Source: Bacillota bacterium
GTDB lineage: Bacteria; Bacillota; Clostridia; Oscillospirales; Ruminococcaceae
DNA length: 7,814 nt
Assembly: GCA_023456995.1 (NCBI GenBank)
Contig: JAEWNU010000153.1
Span: 1-7,814, forward strand
Direction of reading: 5' to 3'
Below are positions 1 through 6,934 of this stretch, one piece after another. How positions within the stretch are numbered: position 1 is the stretch's first letter; each line of letters begins with the position of its first letter. Position numbers and translations under genes: made by a program. Under the pieces are notes generated by a model. The model saw only the letters and a program-made list of their open reading frames with translations, searched no databases and had not been told where the DNA came from.

Positions 1-1820
1 TCGCAGGAACGTTCAACCCCCATCGCATTGACCTCAGCTTCACTGGACTGTTTAGAAGCCGACGCCGCAAAGCTACCAAATCGCTTTTGCAATTTTGCGA
101 CCGGCTCACCCTTTACAAAACCTGACAGAATGCGGTGAATCGCCAGATCGGGGTAACGACGGATCGGTGAAGTGAAATGCGTATAATTGGCCAAAGCCAA
201 GCCATAGTGTCCCAGATTAATTTCGTTGTAACGAGCCTTCTGCATGGCTCGCAAAATGGCTGAATTAATAAGCACCGCATAGGGTGTCTGCTGTGCCCGC
301 AACAAAATATCCGAAAGCACTACAGGTCGCACACCCGGCAATACCTTGCCAGAGGGCAGACCAACGGTATCCAGCAGCTCTTTGAGCATTGTCAACTTTT
401 CGGGTGCGGGCGTCTCATGCACACGGAAAACAAACGGAAGTTGCTGTTCCAAAGCCAGTGTGGCCGCAGCCTCATTGGCAGTCAGCATCAGCTCTTCAAT
501 CAAACGTTCAGCCTCGCCCTGCACACGTGGCAGAACATCCACAGCCACGCCGTTTTCATCCACTTTGATTTTAGATTCGAGCGAGGTCAATGCCAGCGAA
601 CCTCGCTTTGTGCGCTGCTTTTGTAAAAGCTTTGCCAGTTTTGCCATTTCAATAAGCTGAGGCTTGACTTCACCATATTTTTCATCGAGTGCTGTATCTT
701 GCTCACCCGTGAGGATCCGGTTAACCTCGGCATAAACCCCTTTGACTCGAGAGCGTATCACTGTTTTTACAAAGCGAAAATCGGTTAGTGCGCCATCGTG
801 ATCCAATTTCATCAGCGCTGAAAAGGCGAGCCTATCCTCCTGCGGATTGAGCGAACAGGCCCCGTTTGAGAGCGCCGGCGGAAGCATTGGAACAACTGAA
901 TCTGCGAAATAGACCGACGTACCACGGTGATACGCTTCGGCATCAAGCGGACTGTTTGGGGTTACATAGTGGCTGACGTCCGCGATATGCACGCCCAATT
1001 CCCACCCAGTGTCGGTACTTTTCAGTGAAACCGCATCGTCAATATCCTTGGTGTCAGCGCCATCAATTGTAAAAATGGGCTCATTACGCAAATCTAGCCG
1101 ATTGTTAATTTCCTCGGCAATATCGCGTCCAGCGGCTTTTTCTGCCGCCTGCAGAACTTCAGGGCGGAAGCGCCGGTCTATACCGGCTGCGTCTAAAATG
1201 GCGTCACAACAGTTTTTGGCAAGCATGCCACTGCCAAAGCGGCTCTCGACCACTGCACGGTAATCACGGTGTCTGTCACCATCCTGTCGGATGGTTGCAA
1301 CCACCTTTTCGCCATTATCTGCCGCACGCCTTTGCCCTTGGATTAGCAGCGGCGCAAAGGCAGTATTATCGGGAATCAGCTCAAGCTCGCCATAAGCATT
1401 GGTCTTTGCCGTGCCCGATAGACGCACGCGTGCACGCTCTAAAACGGATAGCACCTCTCCCGCGTCCAGTTCACCGTCAGATCTGCTAATTTTAATCATG
1501 ACACGATCCCCAGGCATAGCACCCATCAGCTGATGTCCCGGTACAAAAACATCCCGGTCAGCACCGTCTGGGCGCGCAAAGCCAAAGGTACCTTTTACCT
1601 TTATAATGGTAGCAGGCTTTGCCCCAACGTTTTGAGACAACACCACGCGACGATTTTCACCCACAATTTCGCCGCGCGCATGCATCCGGTTAATTAGTTT
1701 GTCATACTCGGCAATATCCTTATTATCCACCTTGGCGCGTCGGCGCAGCTCTTTATGTGCAATAGGCTTTTTACCGCTTTTACGCAGCTGTACTCGAACT
1801 CTTTTTTCTAAATCTGACAT
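1..1820 (-). CDS. rnr: RNase R (3'-5' exoribonuclease), C-terminus cut by the window edge
   Basis: Processive 3'-to-5' exoribonuclease of the RNB family that degrades structured RNA and works with SmpB/tmRNA in quality control. I translated 606 uninterrupted codons from the ATG at 1820 to the window edge. In order: a basic winged-helix region (about residues 1-60), a cold-shock-type domain (about 68-112, with GTFGFARPDG), a second OB-like region, then the RNB catalytic domain from about 235. The metal-binding cluster TIDGADTKDIDDAV gives Asp253, 259, 261 and 262, matching the four catalytic aspartates of E. coli RNase R with constant spacing. Also visible are CSLNPQEDR (322-330), EELMLTANEAA (442-452) and the family signature HFTSPIRRYPDL (548-559). 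Family members are usually 700-800 aa, so the C-terminal S1 domain lies outside. GAAAGGA sits 6 bases before the ATG. It follows secG, as in other Firmicutes, with a terminator in between (1945-1981). Identification is secure. Confidence 0.96.
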   Translation of the reverse strand, partial: MSDLEKRVRVQLRKSGKKPIAHKELRRRAKVDNKDIAEYDKLINRMHARGEIVGENRRVVLSQNVGAKPATIIKVKGTFGFARPDGADRDVFVPGHQLMGAMPGDRVMIKISRSDGELDAGEVLSVLERARVRLSGTAKTNAYGELELIPDNTAFAPLLIQGQRRAADNGEKVVATIRQDGDRHRDYRAVVESRFGSGMLAKNCCDAILDAAGIDRRFRPEVLQAAEKAAGRDIAEEINNRLDLRNEPIFTIDGADTKDIDDAVSLKSTDTGWELGVHIADVSHYVTPNSPLDAEAYHRGTSVYFADSVVPMLPPALSNGACSLNPQEDRLAFSALMKLDHDGALTDFRFVKTVIRSRVKGVYAEVNRILTGEQDTALDEKYGEVKPQLIEMAKLAKLLQKQRTKRGSLALTSLESKIKVDENGVAVDVLPRVQGEAERLIEELMLTANEAAATLALEQQLPFVFRVHETPAPEKLTMLKELLDTVGLPSGKVLPGVRPVVLSDILLRAQQTPYAVLINSAILRAMQKARYNEINLGHYGLALANYTHFTSPIRRYPDLAIHRILSGFVKGEPVAKLQKRFGSFAASASKQSSEAEVNAMGVERSC

Positions 1821-1880
1821 AATAATTCCTTTCATAAGGTACACAAGATTTACAAATAACTTTTAAGCCTTCAAGATTGC

Positions 1881-1913
1881 GCGCCAGTGCGCCTGTGCAG
1901 ATCAAATTGGCGC
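1881..1913 (-). repeat. Dyad symmetry in the rnr leader
   Basis: Perfect 6-base arms gcgcca (1881-1886) and tggcgc (1908-1913) flank a 21-base loop. The element lies between the secG terminator and the rnr start codon, so it would form a hairpin in the rnr leader RNA or in read-through RNA. There is no U-tract after it, so it is not a terminator. Function unknown; it may be chance. Confidence 0.3.
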
Positions 1914-1944
1914 AAAACGTCTGTAATCAGGTTAAAACAATGAT

Positions 1945-1981
1945 AAAAAAACGGAGTCCCGCCATAAAAGCAGAACTCCGT
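1945..1981 (-). terminator. Intrinsic terminator after secG, upstream of rnr
   Basis: On the minus strand ACGGAGTTCTGC and GCGGGACTCCGT pair as a 12-bp stem (7 Watson-Crick pairs at the base, G-U pairs inside) around a 7-base loop, directly followed by seven T. It starts 15 bases past the secG stop. The shape is that of a strong rho-independent terminator. It implies either that rnr has its own promoter in 1821-1944, where I see only poor matches, or that rnr is fed by partial read-through from secG. Confidence 0.88.
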
Positions 1982-1996
1982 CACCAAATTTGCAAA

Positions 1997-2239
1997 TTAT
2001 CTAAGCGAAGCGAAAAGCACGATCAAAGTGACAACCGCCATGGCAATACCACTGATGGTCGTTGCACGAACCAGCATAGCATCTTTGGTTTTTCCGCGGT
2101 TTTTATCAAAAAACGTTCCAGACGATTCGCCTGCAATGGTGCCAAGTCCACTCTTAGATTCCTGAGCGGTAACGGCGGCAATGATGATGACACATAAAAC
2201 AATAAGAAGAAAACCGCCGACGATTTCTAACATTCCCAT
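1997..2239 (-). CDS. secG: Preprotein translocase subunit SecG
   Basis: Small integral membrane subunit of the SecYEG protein-export channel, which helps SecA-driven translocation. The 80-residue protein has the expected build: a first membrane segment at about residues 5-25 (EIVGGFLLIVLCVIII), a loop with the SecG-like pattern QESKSGLGTIAG then SSGTFFDKNRGKTKDA (26-54), and a second membrane segment at about 60-78. Length fits the family (about 75-110 aa). The start at 2239 is preferred because GGAGGT lies 7 bases upstream. An in-frame TTG at 2317 is excluded since it falls in the promoter -35 box, and the second ATG at 2233 is too far from the ribosome site. It is monocistronic or loosely coupled to rnr through the terminator at 1945-1981. 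Its promoter is at 2289-2317. Confidence 0.93.
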   Translation of the reverse strand: MGMLEIVGGFLLIVLCVIIIAAVTAQESKSGLGTIAGESSGTFFDKNRGKTKDAMLVRATTISGIAMAVVTLIVLFASLR

Positions 2240-2246
2240 TAATATG

Positions 2247-2252
2247 ACCTCC
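2247..2252 (-). promoter_or_regulatory. Ribosome binding site deciding the secG start
   Basis: The minus strand reads GGAGGT, 7 bases before the ATG at 2239 and 13 before the next ATG at 2233. The spacing selects the first ATG, giving 80 residues. Confidence 0.85.
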
Positions 2253-2288
2253 GATTCATTTGAAGCATATACATGCTGTGACTGATAA

Positions 2289-2317
2289 ATGATAGCATAA
2301 AATATACAGTAATGCAA
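2289..2317 (-). promoter_or_regulatory. secG promoter (sigma-A type, extended -10)
   Basis: On the minus strand TTGCAT (2312-2317) and TATCAT (2289-2294) are separated by exactly 17 bases, and TG stands one base before the -10 box, giving an extended -10. Transcription should start near 2282, leaving a leader of about 43 bases before the secG ATG. The match is read from the sequence; activity is inferred. Confidence 0.72.
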
Positions 2318-2369
2318 CCTTTAAGCAAAAATACTTTTATGAATAACGCGCGCATATAAAGACATAATA

Positions 2370-2474
2370 ACAACACCGCACCGAGTTCGGGAAAGCGTTT
2401 GCCCTGCACTCTGTCGGTCTGCCCTTTGGGGCAAAGCTGTCATGTGGATTTTTCACGTGACAGCTTTTATTTTT
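2370..2474 (+). ncRNA. Candidate small untranslated RNA, plus strand, family unknown
   Basis: A terminator that fits only plus-strand transcription (2433-2474) lies in the gap between two minus-strand genes, with no plus-strand protein gene before it. The roughly 60 bases upstream can fold: ACCGA (2380-2384) with TCGGT (2414-2418), enclosing GGGAAA (2389-2394) with TTTGCCC (2398-2404, one bulged G). Alternatively TTTGCCC (2398-2404) pairs with GGGCAAA (2429-2435), which overlaps the 5' foot of the terminator, so the folds are mutually exclusive. No good -35 box was found; TATAAA at 2355-2360 and CATAAT at 2363-2368 are possible -10 boxes, so the 5' end is a guess. It does not match SRP RNA, tmRNA or 5S rRNA in my reading. 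The alternative is that the hairpin is just the parC terminator. Confidence 0.35.
2433..2474 (+). terminator. Strong hairpin terminator, plus-strand polarity
   Basis: Arms 2433-2446 (AAAGCTGTCATGTG) and 2454-2467 (CACGTGACAGCTTT) form a 14-bp stem with a 7-base loop, followed by TATTTTT. The single imperfection, T2443 against G2457, is a G-U wobble in plus-strand RNA but an A-C mismatch in minus-strand RNA. On the minus strand the stem is followed by GCCCC rather than a U-run. Both points favour termination of a plus-strand transcript. It also sits about 40 bases past the parC stop, so it may serve weakly as parC's terminator too. Confidence 0.75.
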
Positions 2475-2508
2475 AAAACGCAAGGATTATAGCGCTAATA
2501 AATTCATA

Positions 2509-4755
2509 TTATTCCTGCGGTTCCAGCGTAATCTGGGTCATGATATCCTCTTCACGCGGGGTATACCCAGCCGACGGAATAGAACGGGGATAATAATGGT
2601 GCGCATTATCGATCATACCGTCTTCGAATACCTTCATGGTAGTGACGACATTTTTGCCCTTAACGGTCATCACCTGTACACCTATTGAATCGCGCGCGGT
2701 TTTGGCCGCAATGCGCGCAGTATCCAAAAGCAACATTTTGCCATTTGTCGCCTTGATCAGCAGTGTCACATCGTTCTCAGCGAACAGCATTCCAACCAAT
2801 GGTTCCTTAATGCTATAGGCACCGGTCAGCTTTTTGCGGCGCGTCTTGGTTTCGTAAGAAGAGAGGTCAATCTTTGCCACCTTGCCATTTTCAAAGCCAA
2901 AGAACATAAAGCCCTTATAGTCATTGGTGACCGCCATATAAACAGCGTTTTCGCCTTCGTCAAAGCCGAGCTTGGCTGCTATAAAATCGCCGAGTACGCT
3001 GGCTTTTGTATCATCAAAATCAGATGCGATGGCTTTATAAACCTGCCCTTTATCCGAGAAGAACAACAGGTGCGAACGATTTGTGGCCTCTATCGCCTGA
3101 ACGACCTCGTCACCTTCCTTTAGCTTGTGATCGCCCGACATACGCCAAGATTGCGGCGTTATCTTTTTGAAATAGCCCTCGCGGGTGAAGAACAAATGTA
3201 CGGGGTAATCGGGTGCTGCCTCCTCCACTTCGGCTTCTTCAACATCGTCGTCGATAATGACCACGCTTTTTCTCTGTTGTCCGAATTTTTTTGCAACAGA
3301 TTTAAGTTCAGACGTAATAATCCCAAGCATACGGGGACGACTTTTAAGTGTCTGTTCCATATCATCGATGCTGTTTTTAAGGTCGTCAATTTCGTCTGTA
3401 CGCTTTAAGATATATTCGCGGTTTAATTGCCGCAGCTTGATTTCCGCCACATATTCAGCCTGCACCTCGTCGATTCCAAAACCAATCATTAGGTTCGGAA
3501 CAACCTCGCGCTCCTCTTCGGTCTCGCGGACAATCTTGATCGCCTTGTCGATGTCAAGAAGAATCTTCGCAAGGCCCTCTAACAGATGCAGCTTTTCACG
3601 CTTCTTTTTCAGGTCGAAGAACAGCCTGCGACGGATGCATTCCAAGCGAAACGCCGTCCACTCGTTTAAAAGCTCGCCGACACCCATCACCCGCGGGCTG
3701 GAACCAATCAGTACGTTAAAGTTGCAGGAGAATGCGTCCTCCAGGGGCGTAAGCTTATAAAGCCGCTTCATCAGCTTATCCGCATCGACGCCGCGTTTTA
3801 GATCTAACGTAATTTTAAGGCCGCCTAAATCGGTTTCGTCGCGGATATCCGCAATCTCGCGTACCTTGCCGGATTTGACCAGCTCGACCACCTTATCAAT
3901 GATGGCTTCTACCGTCGTCGTGGGCGGAATTGCAATAACCTCAAGGCAACCGCTACTTTTATCCACACGATAACGGCTGCGCACCCGAACTGATCCGCGC
4001 CCGGTGGCATAGATTTTCTCCAATTCATCAGCGTTATAGATAATATCCCCACCGCCCGGAAAATCAGGCGCCTTAAGCGTGTCTGATATGACATGCTCTG
4101 GATTCTTAATCAGCGCAATCGCTGTTTCACAGACCTCAGCGAGGTTGAATGGGCAAATTGAGCTCGCCATTCCAACAGCAATGCCAACATTGGAATTGAC
4201 TAAGATACTTGGGAATGATACCGGCAACAGCGTGGGCTCCTTCATTCGGCCATCATAGCTGTCCACCATATCCACAGCATCTTTATCCAGATCTGCAAAC
4301 AGCTCCTGACATAACGGCATGAGCTTAACCTCGGTATATCGCGCTGCGGCATATGCCATATCGCGCGAATAAGCCTTGCCAAAGTTGCCCTTGGAATCAA
4401 TATACGGGTGCAGCAATGCCTCGTTGCCGCGCGAGAGGCGCACCAGCGTCTCATAGATAGCCTGATCACCGTGGGGATGCAGCTTCATCACTTCGCCCAC
4501 CGCATTGGCCGATTTCACCCTGCCGCCACTGATAAGCCCCATCTTGTACATCGTATAAAGGATCTTACGATGAGAGGGTTTAAAGCCGTCAATCTCAGGA
4601 ATAGCACGTGAGACAATAACACTCATCGCATAGGGCATGTAGTTGCTGGTCAACGTCTGAGTGATCGGCTGATCTAGCACAATACCCGCATTTTCAATCA
4701 CCGCATTGCTACCCGTAGCGGGTTTTACATTATCTGAACTTTTCTTTTTTGCCAT
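2509..4755 (-). CDS. parC: Type IIA DNA topoisomerase A subunit (ParC/GyrA family, divergent)
   Basis: DNA-breaking subunit of a gyrase/topoisomerase IV-type enzyme; it would pair with the product of the gene just upstream. The 748 aa hold the breakage-reunion domain (about 35-490): DGFKPSHRKILY (56-67), HPHGD (93-97), GNFG (123-126) and ARYTE with active-site Tyr140 (Arg139 before it). A helical tower and gate region follow (about 365-490), then an acidic linker (503-515), then about four beta-pinwheel blades (about 518-745). The GyrA-box QRRGGKG is absent from blade 1, which favours a topoisomerase IV-like decatenase over gyrase; a basic stretch TKTRRKK (636-642) lies at the equivalent place in blade 3. 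The quinolone-bridge Ser is Gln98, while the acidic partner is Glu102. The start follows the parE stop by 19 bases, with AAGGGGGT 11 bases upstream. Clostridial genomes often carry such a divergent second pair; the parC symbol is by function and context, not a close family match. Confidence 0.92.
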   Translation of the reverse strand: MAKKKSSDNVKPATGSNAVIENAGIVLDQPITQTLTSNYMPYAMSVIVSRAIPEIDGFKPSHRKILYTMYKMGLISGGRVKSANAVGEVMKLHPHGDQAIYETLVRLSRGNEALLHPYIDSKGNFGKAYSRDMAYAAARYTEVKLMPLCQELFADLDKDAVDMVDSYDGRMKEPTLLPVSFPSILVNSNVGIAVGMASSICPFNLAEVCETAIALIKNPEHVISDTLKAPDFPGGGDIIYNADELEKIYATGRGSVRVRSRYRVDKSSGCLEVIAIPPTTTVEAIIDKVVELVKSGKVREIADIRDETDLGGLKITLDLKRGVDADKLMKRLYKLTPLEDAFSCNFNVLIGSSPRVMGVGELLNEWTAFRLECIRRRLFFDLKKKREKLHLLEGLAKILLDIDKAIKIVRETEEEREVVPNLMIGFGIDEVQAEYVAEIKLRQLNREYILKRTDEIDDLKNSIDDMEQTLKSRPRMLGIITSELKSVAKKFGQQRKSVVIIDDDVEEAEVEEAAPDYPVHLFFTREGYFKKITPQSWRMSGDHKLKEGDEVVQAIEATNRSHLLFFSDKGQVYKAIASDFDDTKASVLGDFIAAKLGFDEGENAVYMAVTNDYKGFMFFGFENGKVAKIDLSSYETKTRRKKLTGAYSIKEPLVGMLFAENDVTLLIKATNGKMLLLDTARIAAKTARDSIGVQVMTVKGKNVVTTMKVFEDGMIDNAHHYYPRSIPSAGYTPREEDIMTQITLEPQE

Positions 4756-4774
4756 TTACCTGCTCTACCCCCTT

Positions 4775-6757
4775 CTACGCCAAATCCAGCTCATCTAAAT
4801 ATAGATGACCATTTTGCGCAATATAATCTTTTCGGCCGGCGAGGTTGTCCCCCAGCAGCAGATCAAAAGTAGCGGCAGTTTCTGCCGCCGTCTCCGGCGT
4901 TATACGAATCAGCCGTCGGGTTTCAGGGTTCATAGTGGTCAGCCACATCATGTCCGCCTCATTTTCACCCAAGCCTTTCGAGCGCTGAATCGTCAGTTTT
5001 TGACCCGCCAGCGTCTCGGTGACTCGGTTTTTCTCGGCGTCTGAATACACAAACCACGTCTTGTCCTTGCCGGTGATCTCATAAAGTGGCGATTCTGCGA
5101 TGTAGACATACCCTTCTTCAATCAGCTTCGGCGTCAGCCGGTAAAGCATGGTGAGGATCAACGTGCGAATCTGGAAACCATCGACGTCGGCGTCAGTACA
5201 GATAATAATTTTGTTCCATCGCAGGTTATCCAAGTCAAAGGAAGACAGTGCTTTGTTGGCCTTGCTTTTAACCTCGACACCACAGCCCAGCACCTTGATA
5301 ACATCTGTTATAATCTCGTTTTTAAAGATTTTGTCATACTCGGCCTTTAGGCAGTTTAAAATCTTACCGCGCACCGGCATAACAGCCTGAAATTCCGCGT
5401 CGCGTCCCATTTTACAGGAGCCCAGCGCAGAATCACCCTCCACGATAAAAACTTCACGGCGGGATACGTCCTTGGTTCGGCAATCTACAAACTTCTGCAC
5501 TCGGTTGGAGATATCCAGCGACCCCGCCAGCTTCTTTTTGATGTTGATACGAGTCTTTTCAGCCGATTCACGACTGCGCTTATTTATAAGCACCTGCTCG
5601 GCAATTTTAAGTGCATCATCAGGATTTTCAGTAAAATAGACCTCCAGATTGTGCTTTAGAAACTCCGCCATGGCTTCATACACAAAACGGTTATTAATCG
5701 CCTTTTTAGTCTGGTTTTCATAAGAGGTTTGGGTTGAAAAGTTTGAGGATACCAACGCAAGACAGGGCTCAATATCAATATAGGTAATTTTACTTTCATC
5801 CTTGAGGTATTTATTGTTGGACTTGAGCCATCCATCTATTTGGTTGACAAATGCCACCTTCACCGCTTTTTCAGGACTTCCGCCATACTCAAGCCAACTG
5901 GAATTGTGATAATATTCGGTAAACGCTGTCGTATTGGAAAAGCACAGCGTCACCAGCAGCTTCACGCGATATTCCGGGCGATCTTCGCGGTCACGGCCCT
6001 TGCGCTCGGCCGACCACGTCTGAATCGGCGTGATAAAGTCACTGCCGACCTGTTCAGCCAGATAATCTGATATACCGTTATGATATATGAACTGCTCCTC
6101 TTCAAAAGAGTTGCCGATCTGATTGCGCAGAATAAACAATATATTCGGGTTGACCACCGCCTGACGGCGCACAGTCTCACGGAAGTATTCCATCGGAATG
6201 GCAATGTCCGTAAACACGTCGAGATCGGGTCGCCATTTGATCTTGGTCCCGGTCTGTTTCTTCTTAGTAGGCGCCTTCATCAGTCCGCCTACATTCTCGC
6301 CCCTTTCAAACGAAAGATTATACTGATAACCATCGCGTATAATCTCGACCTGCATATACTCCGACGCGTACTGTGCCGAACAGAGACCGAGACCATTTAA
6401 ACCGAGCGAAAATTCATAGCTGTCTGCGCCGCCGTCCTTATATTTTCCGCCTGCATACAGCTCGCAGAACACAAGTTCCCAGTTAAAGCGTTCCTCGCGG
6501 TTGTTATAATCGACCGGAATACCACGGCCAAAGTCCTCACATTCAATGGCTCCATCCGCATAGCGGGTGAGGATAATCTTACTGCCATAGCCTTCGCGCG
6601 CCTCATCAATGGAGTTTGAAAATATCTCAAACACTGCATGCTGACAGCCGTCCAGACCGTCCGAACCGAAAATAACCGCCGGGCGCTTGCGCACACGGTC
6701 GGCTCCTTTTAACGAGGTTATGCTTTCATTGGTATATCCCGAAGCAGGTTTCGTCAT
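4775..6757 (-). CDS. parE: Type IIA DNA topoisomerase B subunit (ParE/GyrB family, divergent)
   Basis: ATPase subunit that drives strand passage with the downstream A subunit. The 660 aa (usual for ParE, about 630-660) show an N-terminal GHKL ATPase domain: FEIFSNSIDEA with Glu44 as general base and Asn48 for Mg, EDFGRGIPVD (74-83), AGGKYKDGG (102-110), GLNGLG (119-124) and TGTKI (169-173). A transducer domain carries the QTK loop (349-351; Lys351 contacts phosphate). The TOPRIM domain has VEGDSALGS (439-447), TDADVDG (521-527) and QRSKGLGE (591-598), giving metal residues Glu440, Asp522 and Asp524. Family differences are Phe76 where Asn/Asp is usual, Asn121 where GyrB has His, and Leu445 where Gly is usual. 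The 170-aa E. coli GyrB insert is absent. The ATG at 6757 has AAGGAG 6 bases upstream; an in-frame TTG at 6820 and an ATG at 6808 lack any ribosome site. First gene of the parE-parC operon. Confidence 0.93.
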   Translation of the reverse strand: MTKPASGYTNESITSLKGADRVRKRPAVIFGSDGLDGCQHAVFEIFSNSIDEAREGYGSKIILTRYADGAIECEDFGRGIPVDYNNREERFNWELVFCELYAGGKYKDGGADSYEFSLGLNGLGLCSAQYASEYMQVEIIRDGYQYNLSFERGENVGGLMKAPTKKKQTGTKIKWRPDLDVFTDIAIPMEYFRETVRRQAVVNPNILFILRNQIGNSFEEEQFIYHNGISDYLAEQVGSDFITPIQTWSAERKGRDREDRPEYRVKLLVTLCFSNTTAFTEYYHNSSWLEYGGSPEKAVKVAFVNQIDGWLKSNNKYLKDESKITYIDIEPCLALVSSNFSTQTSYENQTKKAINNRFVYEAMAEFLKHNLEVYFTENPDDALKIAEQVLINKRSRESAEKTRINIKKKLAGSLDISNRVQKFVDCRTKDVSRREVFIVEGDSALGSCKMGRDAEFQAVMPVRGKILNCLKAEYDKIFKNEIITDVIKVLGCGVEVKSKANKALSSFDLDNLRWNKIIICTDADVDGFQIRTLILTMLYRLTPKLIEEGYVYIAESPLYEITGKDKTWFVYSDAEKNRVTETLAGQKLTIQRSKGLGENEADMMWLTTMNPETRRLIRITPETAAETAATFDLLLGDNLAGRKDYIAQNGHLYLDELDLA

Positions 6758-6763
6758 AAAATT

Positions 6764-6769
6764 CTCCTT
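6764..6769 (-). promoter_or_regulatory. Ribosome binding site deciding the parE start
   Basis: The minus strand reads GGAAGGAG, whose AAGGAG ends 6 bases before the ATG at 6757. The conserved sequence also begins just after this ATG, so the extra 21 upstream in-frame codons are taken as untranslated leader. Confidence 0.85.
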
Positions 6770-6853
6770 CCTGCATAGTTGTAATAAAATGTCATCAAGA
6801 GATATCATATCCGCTTTCAACGGTCAAAATCAGTCAAATGAATGCACCAAATA

Positions 6854-6870
6854 CAAAATTGCGCATTTTG
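6854..6870 (-). repeat. Inverted repeat at the predicted 5' end of the parE-parC mRNA
   Basis: On the minus strand CAAAAT and ATTTTG are perfect 6-base arms around a 5-base centre (GCGCA). It lies directly downstream of the predicted -10 box, overlapping the expected transcription start (about 6867). That is a classic place for a repressor operator or a 5' stabilising hairpin. A second short palindrome, gatatcatatc (6801-6811, arms GATAT/ATATC around one base), lies further down the leader. Function is inferred only. Confidence 0.4.
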
Positions 6871-6873
6871 CCG

Positions 6874-6902
6874 ACTATAATGGAATGATTCTCTTAGCAC
6901 AA
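6874..6902 (-). promoter_or_regulatory. Probable promoter of the parE-parC operon
   Basis: The minus strand has TTGTGC (6897-6902), a 17-base spacer and TATAGT (6874-6879). The -10 box matches the consensus at five of six positions, the -35 at three. The -35 box lies next to the U-tract of the preceding terminator, so the operon seems insulated from the acetyltransferase gene. The leader would be about 110 bases. Other weaker arrangements exist nearer the gene, such as TTGACC with a 17-base spacer to TATCTC in the 6790-6830 region. Confidence 0.5.
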
Positions 6903-6932
6903 TTAAAAAGTGGGGGGCTTACCGCCCCCTTT
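6901..6932 (-). terminator. Intrinsic terminator after the acetyltransferase gene
   Basis: On the minus strand GGGGGC (6924-6929) pairs with GCCCCC (6913-6918) around a 5-base loop, followed by a C-A-C step and TTTTTAATT. It begins a few bases past the stop at 6935. It is short but very GC-rich in an AT-rich surrounding, so it should end transcription coming from recG and the acetyltransferase gene. Confidence 0.82.
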
Positions 6933-6934
6933 GA

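Noticed and set aside
2240..2317. Longer secG reading frame starting at 2317
   Set aside because: The TTG at 2317 is the -35 box of the promoter itself, so it cannot be in the transcript from that promoter, and GGAGGT points to 2239.
2381..2391. Minus-strand CCCGAACTCGG, identical to a piece of 5S rRNA
   Set aside because: Only about 11 bases match. The flanking bases lack the rest of 5S rRNA, including the stem formed by its two ends, so this is chance.
2396..2409. Minus-strand GTGCAGGGCAAACG resembling the start of a c-di-GMP-I riboswitch
   Set aside because: The later conserved parts of the aptamer (the GACGCAAAGCC segment and receptor) are absent, and secG has its own promoter downstream of this site.
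3257..3760. Plus-strand open frame of 167 codons inside parC
   Set aside because: It lies wholly antisense to a strongly conserved gene, has no ribosome site I can see, and its Ser/Arg-rich translation shows no family pattern. The same applies to the other plus-strand frames over rnr, parC and parE.
6758..6820. Longer parE reading frame starting from TTG at 6820 or ATG at 6808
   Set aside because: No ribosome site precedes either codon, the extra residues are not family-like, and the ATG at 6757 has an excellent one.
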